Of a DNA stretch of 64,000 nucleotides, positions 28,146-37,069 are shown in pieces. Location: NCBI RefSeq assembly GCF_027924185.1, contig NZ_BRVO01000002.1:868001-932000 (forward strand), written 5' to 3'. Both the position numbers and the translations under genes were made by a program. Positions within the stretch are counted from its first letter, which is position 1. Each line of letters opens with the position of its first letter. Under the pieces are notes generated by a model. It did not search any database. It worked only from the letters and a program-made list of their open reading frames with translations, and was not told where the DNA came from. This stretch comes from Neptunitalea lumnitzerae. Its GTDB lineage: Bacteria > Bacteroidota > Bacteroidia > Flavobacteriales > Flavobacteriaceae.

Positions 28146-28690
28146 TTAATACATATTTCGAGGACTTTTAACAATTTCATCATTACCACTTCCTTTATGT
28201 TGGGTGGCCTGATTGTTTTTTTTAATTGTCTCAATAACAGTTCCAATCATGTAAGCCGCCCAAAACTTATTACCCCCCCCTCCCATAGAATGACCCACGA
28301 ACGTTAACTCAATATCTCCAAAATCTTTTGACATTTCTCTAGCCAATTTAGCTTCACGGTCGTATTGTTCAGAAGCCCCAGCTACTTGTTTTAAATTTTG
28401 TGATCCATCTATTACAAAAAAATCTTCTGTTTCAGCATATATGTATGCATATTCAAAAGTACCATCAGATTTTAGTCTTTGATACATCGTACTTTTTAAC
28501 CCATTATTTTCATTATTTTGATCATAATCAATTATATATGATAATTCCCATCCCCTACTAATTGTATTGAACCCGGATTATATACATCAGCTGCCATCAG
28601 TGCGGCTTCATACGGGGTAGGTTCCAAACCATTTAAATTAACATATCTAATAGAATTCTGCAAACAATAATTATACGGAGACCACCCCGT
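28146..28690 (-). pseudogene. Broken Rhs C-terminal tip with lipase (class 3-like) toxin domain
   Basis: At 28690 the frame opens directly after repeat R2 with the Rhs core GWSPYNYC, then TPYEAALMAADVYNPGS. A one-base frameshift near 28570 moves the rest to another frame, which reads GWELSYIIDYDQ and ends in the open stretch 28146-28487 with the nucleophile elbow TFVGHSMGGG. The downstream 40 residues do not look like the rest of a lipase domain, so the 3' end may also be recombined. Intact relatives are Rhs-borne alpha/beta-hydrolase toxins. With the frameshift and no upstream Rhs body it is a silent or dead cassette. Confidence 0.75.
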
Positions 28691-28776
28691 AAAAAGCCCA
28701 CCTCTTTTAAAAATGTGGGCTCTGTATATCTTTCTTACTCATACCGCCACTAGCGTGACGCTAGCGGGAGCTGGGG
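28691..28776 (-). repeat. R2: 86 bp cassette-end repeat
   Basis: 86 bp, only two mismatches from R3. On the minus strand: inverted repeat CCGCTAGCGTCACGCTAGTGG, spacer, then the hairpin AGCCCAC/GTGGGCT with a T-run (terminator). The next base begins the Rhs core of the following cassette. Confidence 0.9.
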
Positions 28777-28798
28777 ACATTACCAATTACTATATTAA

Positions 28799-29377
28799 TT
28801 ATTCGGATAATTTATGTGGACCAAATTCAAACTCTTTTAACTCTTCAAGTTCTTTTCTAATTTTCTTATCCCATTCGTTCTGTGCTTCTTGTATCCTACC
28901 ATGTACAGTTTCCTCATCATATAAGATATGCCTTTCATAAACTTCTTTTATATATTTATTTGAAATTTTTTCATAGTCTTCTTGAATAATATTCTCTTTC
29001 TTTAGCAGTTCTAAAAATTCCTTTCGTATCTTCCGAGCATATAATTCAGATATATTAAAATGTGTTTGCTCATGATTTAATAAACTTGTTGAATTTGATA
29101 TGGTCCATGATATATTTTTTAAAAAGTAACATACCGGATAGGGATATATGATTCCCTCACTATTCGACATGCTTATAAATAAAAATTTTACTGATGTTAC
29201 AGCATCACTCTTATGTGTCACATTTGGTTCTATTTTCTCTTTTCCTTGAAAATCTATCCATTCTAAAGGTCTATCTAGTTGCCATAAAAGGATAGTATCA
29301 TTCTCTATTTCTTGACTGAAAACAATACTTGAGAATAATTGCAGAAAAATTATTAATATTCTATTTTTCTTTCCCAA
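28799..29377 (-). CDS. Secreted protein with HExxH motif (DUF922-like), cassette gene
   Basis: About 192 aa if started at the TTG at 29377, which gives a good signal peptide (RILIIFLQLFSSIVFSQ). The open frame extends to 29443, but those residues come from an out-of-frame remnant, so the native start seems to have been lost by recombination. The mature part has LLNHEQTHFNISELYARKIR, an HExxH zinc-peptidase-like motif typical of a Bacteroidota family related to DUF922. It is followed by R2. Whether it is an immunity protein or a passenger is unknown. Confidence 0.6.
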   Translation of the reverse strand: MGKKNRILIIFLQLFSSIVFSQEIENDTILLWQLDRPLEWIDFQGKEKIEPNVTHKSDAVTSVKFLFISMSNSEGIIYPYPVCYFLKNISWTISNSTSLLNHEQTHFNISELYARKIRKEFLELLKKENIIQEDYEKISNKYIKEVYERHILYDEETVHGRIQEAQNEWDKKIRKELEELKEFEFGPHKLSE

Positions 29378-29443
29378 ACCAATTCCAATTTTCCATTTGA
29401 CTTTTTCTTTTTGAAATCCAATTTCCATTTTCGTTGTAAACAT

Positions 29444-29770
29444 ATTCGAAAGACATTTGGTGCGTTAGTTCATCTTGTTCATTCAACCAATCTTGCACTA
29501 TCAAATTACCCTTTTAATCATATTGGGATACGAATTTTGTATAACTCCCATCAGAACCATACACAGGATTAAAAACTCTCATACCATCTGCTTAATCTCT
29601 AATTGATTACCATTGGCATCATAAGTGTCTTTTGTTCCTTGTATTCGGGATCCCCATCTTTATAACTGCCAACAATTCAAATAAAAGCGCACGGCTTCTA
29701 TACCATACGTTTTTGTTATTTTTTGTTAGGGAGTACGAGCGAGACCCTCGCACTAACTTAGAAATTAAAA
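29444..29770 (-). pseudogene. Decayed Rhs tip and YD-type protein remnant
   Basis: The reverse translation reads GMRVFNPVYGSDGSY, the same Rhs tip as in the cassette at 32963-33367. It then runs on through a stop to KGNLIVQDWLNEQDELTH and YVYNENGNWISKRK. Upstream are further fragments (DANGNQLEIKQ) and a GCGAGGGTCTCGC palindrome near 29735-29747. No intact gene is present in this 350 bp stretch. Confidence 0.6.
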
Positions 29771-29793
29771 AACCCTTATAGTCATTCCAATTA

Positions 29794-30513
29794 TTAATAG
29801 AGATTTATAAAAAAGTAATAATCATCAGTACTGTTGCATGGACTAAATGCACCATTTACATCCTTAGTTAACAATATTTGAATAATATTATTATAGCTTA
29901 CAGTTCTTACATAATAATTTTTAAATGAAATATCGTTTACAGATTTTGACCATTTATCTGAAGTTTTAATATAAGATACTTTTATTTTAAGTAAATCTTC
30001 TTGATCAAAATCAATTAATACACTAGAAATAGGTTCAAAATTTTTATCTATTAGCACAATCTGATTTAAATTTGATTGAAAATTTGTTTGTATAACATAT
30101 TTATTATTTTCCAAAGAAGATATAGGCGAACCTTCATTATTATACATCAAAATATATATCAACTTTTCATTATCATCTATAACTAAAAATGAATTAATTC
30201 CACTCATAGTTAAATTTTCCATGCTTAAAATAGGTGATTCAGTAGATAGAACACCATAAATTGAAACACCTTTATAAACCTTTAATTTAATAAACAATAA
30301 TTCTAAATCCTTCTGAGGATGTTTATAAACTAAATCACTATTAGTTTTTACTAAATCAAAATTTAAGCTATCCACAACCTTTCTACTCTCTGAAAATGTC
30401 AAAGTATCCTTATTAGACATATTCAGTCTTGAAAGAAAATCATTAAAACCAGTTTGAGCATAAACACTTGAAAATAGTAGTTGAAATAATAATATTATAT
30501 AATACTTTTTCAT
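29794..30513 (-). CDS. Secreted protein, putative immunity/cassette gene
   Basis: About 239 aa from the ATG at 30513. The N-terminus KKYYIILLFQLLFSSVYAQ is a signal peptide cut after AQ. The mature part is beta-rich with no recognised domain. It starts 8 bp after the stop of an Rhs tip remnant (30521-30755), the usual place for an immunity gene. Function is inferred from position only. Confidence 0.6.
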   Translation of the reverse strand: MKKYYIILLFQLLFSSVYAQTGFNDFLSRLNMSNKDTLTFSESRKVVDSLNFDLVKTNSDLVYKHPQKDLELLFIKLKVYKGVSIYGVLSTESPILSMENLTMSGINSFLVIDDNEKLIYILMYNNEGSPISSLENNKYVIQTNFQSNLNQIVLIDKNFEPISSVLIDFDQEDLLKIKVSYIKTSDKWSKSVNDISFKNYYVRTVSYNNIIQILLTKDVNGAFSPCNSTDDYYFFINLY

Positions 30514-30520
30514 AATAATT

Positions 30521-30755
30521 TTATCTAATTGCTTTGACACCATTTTCATTAATTTGAATATTTTTTAGAGGAGGATCAGTAGCATCCCCTTCAACACTCA
30601 TCCCATAGGATCAACCATGCTAACCGGAATATTAAACAATAAACGTATGGAGAAAACTCTAATCCTTTATCCGCTAATGGGTCAACACTTAACCAAATAC
30701 TGGTTTTTGGGTTGTAGTAGCGTGCAACGTAATAGTAGTTGAAATTAAAGTTATC
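30521..30755 (-). pseudogene. Rhs core/tip remnant with two frameshifts
   Basis: The reverse strand reads YYYVARYYNPKTSIWLSVD then PLADKGLEFSPYVY in one frame. A one-base loss shifts it to NIPVSMVDPMG and a second shift to MSVEGDATDPPLKN, ending at a TAA 8 bp before the next gene. It is the 3' end of an Rhs repeat-associated core without a usable toxin. No promoter or start is apparent. Confidence 0.75.
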
Positions 30756-30875
30756 CAAAACATTATTTTATATAACAAATATCTCATAAAATAGACATAC
30801 TTTACAAAAGTGCACTAGTACTAGATTATTATATAATTCTCCCTGTTAGGGCATTTTGAACTCTCTTCAAATATT

Positions 30876-31355
30876 TCAATCATATTCAATTATAATATCG
30901 GAATCATTTTGATAGATTACACCTTCTACGGTTCCTACAGTACCACACTGATTTTCTATATAATACCCAATATTGGGAATACCTTTTTCATCTTCAAACA
31001 AATGATTTCTGAATATATATCGAGTAGCATCCAGCTTATTCTCTTTTATTATCGCTCCATCATTTACCAATTCCCATTTGTGTCCATTCTTATTCCAACA
31101 CACACCAATTTCATCTGCATCCAAATAAATACCACTAATATCAAGAATAACAAAGTTTTCACTAAAAAATTCGAAAGATTTTAATTTGCCTACTGAAATA
31201 ATTCGTTCTTTACTGCTGTAATTAGTCATCACTGTAATTACCTGTGATTTATCTCTGGGATATAGGTAAATCAAATCATGTCTATCATCTATACAGCTAC
31301 TAAATATTAATGATAAGAATATTGTTTTAAATAAAAAATAGATTCTATTATTCAT
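30876..31355 (-). CDS. Lipoprotein, probable immunity to the type-44 toxin cassette
   Basis: 159 aa with the lipoprotein signal FKTIFLSLIFSSC (Cys at residue 21). The remainder is a small beta-rich domain without a recognised family. It lies 38 bp downstream of the Rhs type-44 toxin tip and on the same strand, so it is the likely immunity partner, exposed in the periplasm. The frame is intact although the toxin has a stop codon. The pairing is inferred. Confidence 0.65.
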   Translation of the reverse strand: MNNRIYFLFKTIFLSLIFSSCIDDRHDLIYLYPRDKSQVITVMTNYSSKERIISVGKLKSFEFFSENFVILDISGIYLDADEIGVCWNKNGHKWELVNDGAIIKENKLDATRYIFRNHLFEDEKGIPNIGYYIENQCGTVGTVEGVIYQNDSDIIIEYD

Positions 31356-31393
31356 TAGTATTAATTTTTATTTAAATATAATGTATTATATCG

Positions 31394-32164
31394 TTAAGGT
31401 CTATAATATGGATAAGTAGTCCAATAAACCTGATTAGCTGGTGCTTTATATGGTTGATACAACTTTTCAATATCCTTATTATACAATTCAACACCAATTA
31501 ACCAACCTATATACTGAGCTTTCTGAGTTGGTATACCTTCAACTGACCAAGTAAAGTTAAAAAATATATAACTTAAATATCCATCGCCAATTTCAAGATA
31601 ACCTCTTTCAAGTCTTGAATCTTGCCAAGATTGTAAAGCATCAAAGCCAAAACGAGAGCCTCCCCAGCCCAGACCAAACCTTCCAGCTACAATTCCAGCT
31701 CCCAAATTACCAAAATCTCGTGCAGATGCCATTTTTCCATCTGAAGTCATACTTCCTCTATACATATATTGTAACGCTGATTGTTCTCCCTTATTTTCTT
31801 TGATATCTCTGGTTTTGAAATCATATGGTTTATTTCCACGACCATTCCACATATAAGGGATTATCTCGGGATCTGCTCCAATAATTTCATTCTCTATAAA
31901 ACATGCCCCCTCACTAGAATAAGTATCAATGACTGTACCCTTAACAGCCTTACCATTAGCTACAAATGAATGTGTGGTTAAAGACTCTCCTACTTTTGTC
32001 CCATCTTCCAAAACAACATCTGTTTTACCATCATCAACTCAATCTTGAACAGTATATGTTCCATCTCCATTATCTGATACTATCGTTGTAAATGGTGCCA
32101 TCCCATTCGGATCAATCAAATTAACCGGATTCTGCATACAATAATTATACGGTGACCACCCCGT
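31394..32164 (-). pseudogene. Rhs C-terminal tip with polymorphic toxin type 44-like domain, interrupted by TGA
   Basis: Directly after R3 the frame begins with the Rhs core GWSPYNYCMQNPV and LIDPNGMAPF. It meets an in-frame TGA at 32039-32041 (context VQD-stop-VDDGKTD, where Trp would fit) and continues open to 31394. The downstream part has SARDFGNLGAGIVAGRFGLG and TQKAQYIGW, resembling the Ntox44 family of polymorphic toxins. A TTG at 32011 could restart translation but would leave the toxin unlinked from its Rhs core. The single stop is easily reversible. Confidence 0.72.
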
Positions 32165-32250
32165 AAAAAGCCCACCTCTTTTAAAAATGTGGGCTCTGTA
32201 TATCTTTCTTACTCATATTGCCACTAGCGTGACGCTAGCGGGAGCTGGGG
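32165..32250 (-). repeat. R3: 86 bp cassette-end repeat
   Basis: Same as R2 but for two adjacent C-to-T differences. It joins the previous immunity gene to the next Rhs core at exactly the same base as R2. Confidence 0.9.
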
Positions 32251-32949
32251 TTAATTTCGTATCTTATTTATAAAATTTTCTACATTAAAATCAATCTCAT
32301 ATTTCATAACGCTATCCTTTTTAACCAAATACAAGCGATTTAATGATATATCAATAAACATATCATCAATAATATCATTATTCATTAAACTGAGGTTGTC
32401 ATAAAACACTTTTCTCACAGCACTATTTTTCTCATCAATCTCATTTTTATAAGTCCCTAAATACCCACTTTTGGATATTAATTCAGTTAAGAAATAAAAA
32501 CCTTTAGTCATAAAAAGGTTAATTGAATCATTTTCTATTCCTTTTAAAACAAAATAAGAACTAAATAATGGTTGGTAAGATACTTTTATCTGTTTTTCAT
32601 GTCTAAGCAACGAATCAATCATAAACACAAGATTGTAGTCATTTCTAAACTTCCTTTCAATACCATCTTTATCGAAACTATTTATATATATATTATCCGC
32701 TTCCGAATTTGGTAGTTTCATATCCTTAAATTCATAATTTTTAAGATAATTGGAAACTTTTTTACTTTTAAATTTTCTATAAAATTCAGTTTCCCCTTTT
32801 AATTTTCTGAAAAAAATTTCTTCTCCATCAATCCTATATTCTTTTAATTCACCAACTGATGAAGTAAAATTTATTACAACATCAACTTCAACACTCCTTT
32901 TCTTCTTTGGAGTACAGTCATTAAAAATTAAAAGAATTAAAAGAACCAT
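32251..32949 (-). CDS. Lipoprotein, probable immunity to the adjacent Rhs tip
   Basis: About 232 aa from the ATG at 32949, 13 bp past the stop of the Rhs tip gene (the frame also runs into that gene up to 32997). The signal MVLLILLIFNDC has a lipobox Cys at residue 12. The mature domain is lysine-rich and unrecognised. It is immediately followed by R3. The position makes it the immunity partner of the 32963-33367 toxin. No biochemical role can be read. Confidence 0.65.
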   Translation of the reverse strand: MVLLILLIFNDCTPKKKRSVEVDVVINFTSSVGELKEYRIDGEEIFFRKLKGETEFYRKFKSKKVSNYLKNYEFKDMKLPNSEADNIYINSFDKDGIERKFRNDYNLVFMIDSLLRHEKQIKVSYQPLFSSYFVLKGIENDSINLFMTKGFYFLTELISKSGYLGTYKNEIDEKNSAVRKVFYDNLSLMNNDIIDDMFIDISLNRLYLVKKDSVMKYEIDFNVENFINKIRN

Positions 32950-32962
32950 TATATATTGATAC

Positions 32963-33367
32963 TTATCGTACAAACGGTAGCCAAGCTTTTGGGACATAAC
33001 TTTTATATTTTGCTATTAAACTCTTATATATATTATTACTAGATAAATATTTACCAGTACTATAATAATAATGTCTAGCTGTATTTCCTATTACATACCC
33101 TTTTGAATTATTAGTCGTACCATCAAATATTAATATTTCTCCTGTATAACCTTCAATAGTATCTCCTCTATAACTCCCATCAGAACCATACACAGGATTA
33201 AAAACTCCCATCCCCGTAGGATCTGTCAACATCACAGGGTTCTGCATACAATAATTATACGGAGACCACCCCGGGTAATCGTCCGCTAATGGGTCAACAC
33301 TTAACCAAATACTGGTTTTAGGGTTGTAATAGCGGGCACCGTAATAATAGTTATTAGTTATAAGCAA
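32963..33367 (-). CDS. Orphan Rhs C-terminal fragment with short unknown toxin tip
   Basis: 134 aa. Residues 6-53 are the end of the Rhs repeat-associated core (YYYGARYYNPKTSIWL, SVDPLADDYPGWSPYNYC, NPVMLTDPTG). The tip GVFNPVYGSDGSYRG is followed by ~65 residues of unknown type. The Rhs body of well over 1000 residues is absent: upstream sequence is unrelated and the start codon is fortuitous. It is a silent cassette or a truncated toxin and could become active only by recombining onto a full Rhs gene. The lipoprotein gene follows 13 bp later. Confidence 0.75.
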   Translation of the reverse strand: MLITNNYYYGARYYNPKTSIWLSVDPLADDYPGWSPYNYCMQNPVMLTDPTGMGVFNPVYGSDGSYRGDTIEGYTGEILIFDGTTNNSKGYVIGNTARHYYYSTGKYLSSNNIYKSLIAKYKSYVPKAWLPFVR

Positions 33368-33434
33368 ATCAAATAGTAAACTTTTATCAATTTAAATATA
33401 GTAAGACGTTTCTTAAATTAAAACTATTACAAAT

Positions 33435-33520
33435 AAAAAGCCCACCTCTTTTAAAAAGGTAGGCTTTGTATATCTTTCTCATTTCTGCCGCTACTCGCGA
33501 GACAGTAACGGGAGCTGAGG
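33435..33520 (-). repeat. R4: 86 bp cassette-end repeat
   Basis: A diverged copy of R2/R3 (AGCCCACCTC core, AAAGATATACA, GC-rich palindrome). It shares extra homology at 33395-33430 with R5. It separates the Rhs array from the restriction-modification genes. Confidence 0.82.
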
Positions 33521-33553
33521 AATTGCAAATGTGCATGACTTTTGGCGTTGTTA

Positions 33554-34861
33554 TTATTCAGTTAGATTTATAATTTCATTTTTTTTGTACAAGTTTGTTA
33601 GAAACCTTGATTTAATTCTAAACTGACTCCTTTTCTTAATTTTGGGGTTCGTTGACATATTTTCTAATTTAATTCCTGGATCATAATAAATATTTCCGTT
33701 TGCCATTTGTCCAAGAAAAAGTTGAAAGTCCGTTCCAGTCCCCAAAATCACGTTGTTACCATATTTGTATTTTCTATCTCCTCTTGTATCGGAAAGAGAT
33801 GGAACATAACAAGCTTTATCGTGTTTCCTGTTCCAATGTAAGAGCATAGATGAAAAACTCCATGAAGCCGCTTCATTTCCAGCCTGGTCAATTAATGAAA
33901 TACTTCCGTTTGAATTTCTGATTTTTCCGCTTTCTTGGTCAAAACCAATTAACCTCATTTCCAATTTGGTCGTTGGATGTAATTCTCCCGCTTTGTGAAC
34001 ACCCCCAAAGTTCATTCGGTCAGGTCTTCCAAGTTTATCTGGATAACCATAGGTTTTTATAAAGTATTCTGTTCCCTCAGATTTATAAAGTCCATCTGTA
34101 GGTTCTGGTGTCATCAATGTTATTACAGAAGAGTTTATGTTTTCGAATTTTTTAACGCCAAATTGTTTGATTTCCCACCCCAAAAAGTCAGGTTCAGAAT
34201 ATCCATTTGGTGTAACACCTAGTTCAGCTTCAAGCGTATAACCTCCACAATTTGATGCTCGACAAGGCAAAATATGACCTTCAGAATCTAATCGTTTTGA
34301 ATCTATCCAACCTTGATTATGAATTCGTGCTAGTTCTTGTAATAAGACAAAACGATTATTTGCTGTACGTGGTAATTCGATTATTGAAAATACACCGTAT
34401 TCTCCCAAATTCTTTTCTAATGCGAATTCATTTGCAATCTCAGATTCTGGATGAGCAACGTAGCCCAAAACAGTTCCACTTTTACCAACTCCAATGAACA
34501 ATAGTCTATCTGCGATTCTTTGAGTCATTAATTCGGAAGGTGCATTTTTAGAACCTAAAAGAAAACCTGAAAATCTCACTTCTGGATATTTAGGGTAAAG
34601 AATCAATTGAGTATGCTTTGCAGGTGATAAGTTGCCCTCGTCTGTTATCCAAGAAAAATTTAATGAAGCTTTAAAACGTTCTCGTCTCCAATCTCCAGCC
34701 TCAACTGTTTCTATACTTGAAATGGGAAGAACATTAAGTATCTCAAAGTTACCTCCAAAATAAACTTGGTTTTTTGAATTGTCGTTTGGTGCAAGTCTTT
34801 TTATATAGATTTCATCACAACTATTATTGATGAATAGCGACTTTAGATTTTTTAGGTTCAT
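33554..34861 (-). CDS. MvaI/BcnI-family type II restriction endonuclease
   Basis: 435 aa. An N-terminal specificity-like domain (about 1-185) precedes the MvaI/BcnI nuclease core. The core has GGYTLEAELG, then PDFLGWEIKQ near residue 230, giving the acidic and ExK residues of the active site. MvaI and BcnI cut within CCWGG and CCSGG as monomers, so a similar 5 bp site is plausible but not shown. The start overlaps the methyltransferase gene by 38 bp, so expression is coupled with the methylase made first. It ends just beside repeat R4. Confidence 0.87.
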   Translation of the reverse strand: MNLKNLKSLFINNSCDEIYIKRLAPNDNSKNQVYFGGNFEILNVLPISSIETVEAGDWRRERFKASLNFSWITDEGNLSPAKHTQLILYPKYPEVRFSGFLLGSKNAPSELMTQRIADRLLFIGVGKSGTVLGYVAHPESEIANEFALEKNLGEYGVFSIIELPRTANNRFVLLQELARIHNQGWIDSKRLDSEGHILPCRASNCGGYTLEAELGVTPNGYSEPDFLGWEIKQFGVKKFENINSSVITLMTPEPTDGLYKSEGTEYFIKTYGYPDKLGRPDRMNFGGVHKAGELHPTTKLEMRLIGFDQESGKIRNSNGSISLIDQAGNEAASWSFSSMLLHWNRKHDKACYVPSLSDTRGDRKYKYGNNVILGTGTDFQLFLGQMANGNIYYDPGIKLENMSTNPKIKKRSQFRIKSRFLTNLYKKNEIINLTE

Positions 34862-36065
34862 TGATTTTCAAAAGTTCTTTTACAATGTTCTTTCCAATCG
34901 CTTGTATTAATGGCATAGCTACAGAATTACCAAATTGCTTATATGCTTGATTGTTAGAAACAGGAATAATAAATTTATCTGGGAAACCTTGAATTCTGGC
35001 ACATTCTCTAGGTGTTAATCTTCTTGGATTTTTTCCTTTTTGTGGTATCAGTATTTCAGCGCCATCTTTATAATATCTTGCACTTAAAGTACGAGAAACT
35101 CCATTTAAATCGGTTAGTCCAAAACCAAAGCCATTCCCTTTAGCTTGATGTTTTTTCTTATATTCTTGAAGATAATTCCAAAGTTTATCAGACAAAGTAT
35201 ATTTTGGATCAACTTTTTTTTCTAAAATTTCTCTAATTGCCAATTCTACATTTGGTGGTTTAGGAAATTCAAAAGTTTCCTTTTCTTTGAAAACAGATTT
35301 TTTAAACCCAACAATTATGATTCTTTCTCTGTGTTGAGGAACATAATATTTTGCATCTAAAACTTTATAATGAATTGAATAGCCTAGTTCTGTTAGTGTT
35401 TCAGTAATAACTTTAAAAGTTTTCTTTTTGTCGTGAGAAACAAGGTTTTTTACATTCTCCAACATAAAAACCTTTGGTTTTTTATGCTCAATTATTCTCG
35501 CAATATCAAAAAACAATGTTCCTTGGGTTTTGTCTAAAAATCCGTGTTGTCTGCCTAAAGAATTTTTCTTTGAAACACCTGCAATGGAAAAAGGTTGACA
35601 AGGAAAACCGCCTAATAAAATATCATGGTCTGGAATTTCTTTTTCAGAAACTTGGGTTATGTCTCCAAAAGGAACTTCTCCAAAATTAGCTTCATATGTT
35701 TTTTTTGCAAAAGAATCCCATTCACTAGTAAAAACACATTTCCCTCCATTATTTTGAAATGCAAGTCGAATTCCTCCAATTCCTGCAAAAAGGTCGATGA
35801 ATTTGAAGGTTGGGTTTTCTGGTGGTGGAAATGGAATATCCCATTTTATCGGTAAATAATATTGAAAATCTGGTTCTTGAGCTATCTCTAAATTTTCGTG
35901 TAATTCAGCTAAATATTCCTTTGCTGCTGGTCTGTAATATTGATAAACTCCATTTTTTTGATTTTGTAAATAATGAGTTAAATAAGCCATCTCGTTAGTA
36001 GTTTTCTTATCTACAACGATTTTTAATTTTTCTCTAATGTCCGAATATTTTTTGCTCATTTTCAT
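34824..36065 (-). CDS. DNA (cytosine-5-)-methyltransferase of the MvaI/BcnI-type system
   Basis: 413 aa. An N-terminal ~85-residue extension is followed by the C5-methylase motifs: I FIDLFAGIGGIRLAF (89-103), IV with the catalytic Cys156 in GGFPCQPFS, VI MLENVKN, VIII QHRERIIIVG, and IX-X PRRLTPREC...GNSVAMPLI. It protects the host by methylating cytosine in the restriction site. It overlaps the endonuclease gene downstream. The N-terminal extension may assist expression control, as in some EcoRII/Dcm relatives. Confidence 0.93.
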   Translation of the reverse strand: MKMSKKYSDIREKLKIVVDKKTTNEMAYLTHYLQNQKNGVYQYYRPAAKEYLAELHENLEIAQEPDFQYYLPIKWDIPFPPPENPTFKFIDLFAGIGGIRLAFQNNGGKCVFTSEWDSFAKKTYEANFGEVPFGDITQVSEKEIPDHDILLGGFPCQPFSIAGVSKKNSLGRQHGFLDKTQGTLFFDIARIIEHKKPKVFMLENVKNLVSHDKKKTFKVITETLTELGYSIHYKVLDAKYYVPQHRERIIIVGFKKSVFKEKETFEFPKPPNVELAIREILEKKVDPKYTLSDKLWNYLQEYKKKHQAKGNGFGFGLTDLNGVSRTLSARYYKDGAEILIPQKGKNPRRLTPRECARIQGFPDKFIIPVSNNQAYKQFGNSVAMPLIQAIGKNIVKELLKINEPKKSKVAIHQ

Positions 36066-36152
36066 TTTCCAAATATGCGCAGAATATAATTTTTTTCAGG
36101 CAATTATTTGCTTGTTTTCTTAACAATTTTTTCAACGATTATTAAGTACAAT

Positions 36153-36339
36153 GTTGGCTAAAAACAGCTCTTTTGTTCTTTTGGGTAGGATTATTAGTAT
36201 AGAAAAAACCAAGTATACTATTTTTCTGCTGGGTTTCAGTATGAAAAACAAAGGTTTGTCTAAGAACAATTGAGTGGTTTAGCGGTTAACTTAGTAAGTA
36301 TACGAGAACAAGTAATTATTTATTACCATTGTTAGCAAC
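36153..36339. repeat. Structured ~187 bp intergenic repeat-like element
   Basis: The outer arms GTTGGCTAA (36153-36161) and TTAGCAAC (36332-36339) are complementary except for one bulged G. Inner pairs include TTGTTCTT with AAGAACAA and an AGTATAG...AGTATACT hairpin near 36199-36222. The design recalls attC or MITE-like folded elements. No ORF lies in this 280 bp gap. Similar GGCAACA-type ends occur at 39441 and 40284. Confidence 0.5.
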
Positions 36340-36345
36340 TGCTCT

Positions 36346-36876
36346 TTAATAATTCCAATAATCAATTGGTGAAGATGCAGTTGTTTTCATCTCATCGTTG
36401 ATTAGATTTTTTAAAAGTTTAAATGCATGTTGATATCTGTCTTTCACATCTGCAATTTGATCAGATTTATTCCATCCAGAGTCATTTACTGTTTCATCTA
36501 ATTCTTTTTGACTCTTAAAGTTCAAATTTCCGGTTTCAGAAAGCATTGTCATTGCTCTTTTTCTCAATTCATGCAAATTAGCTCCTGTTATATAATTGTC
36601 AGTTAAGTCAATTTTCTCAATTATTATATCTATTAATTTTACGATTTGAGCTTTACGTTCATTCGTTGTCAGAAAATTTTCAAGTGTCATCGACATTCCA
36701 CCATAAATCAAAGGTAATGATTGTAATGCTAATTCAATTTTGTAATCATTAATCCAATCAATTGAATCAAGCTTTTGATTTTCGATTTCATTTACTAGAC
36801 ACAATTGCATAGCTTCAACAAATCCATCTCTTGCCCAAAATCCGTAATCATTAATGTAAATAAAACTGCTTGCCAT
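36346..36876 (-). CDS. Unknown cytoplasmic protein
   Basis: 176 aa, with no signal peptide and no membrane helix. The motif SFIYINDYGFWARDGFVEAMQ opens the protein, and the rest is helical. No family recognised with confidence. It looks like the small stand-alone proteins carried in exchangeable arrays, some of which act as immunity proteins. It is flanked on the 3' side by the structured repeat at 36153-36339. Confidence 0.6.
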   Translation of the reverse strand: MASSFIYINDYGFWARDGFVEAMQLCLVNEIENQKLDSIDWINDYKIELALQSLPLIYGGMSMTLENFLTTNERKAQIVKLIDIIIEKIDLTDNYITGANLHELRKRAMTMLSETGNLNFKSQKELDETVNDSGWNKSDQIADVKDRYQHAFKLLKNLINDEMKTTASSPIDYWNY

Positions 36877-37069
36877 ATGCTATATTTGTTCTTTTGCCCA
36901 ACTTGTGGTTAACTCTTATAGCTGTATAAAAATACACTATATTTCTCTTTAAACCCAATGTAAAAGGAATTTTTATTCCTTATTTAAAAGTTAGAAATCA
37001 CTATTTTTGTTACTAATAAAAGAACCGTTTATAGTTGTACAACGACCACCATTATTACCAAATCGTTTT

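Noticed and set aside
32963-33367. Functional stand-alone toxin
   Set aside because: It lacks the Rhs body and a plausible start; the beginning is a chance Met before a truncated Rhs core.
27161-33520. CRISPR array
   Set aside because: The repeats are 84-86 bp, kilobases apart, with genes between them and no cas genes.
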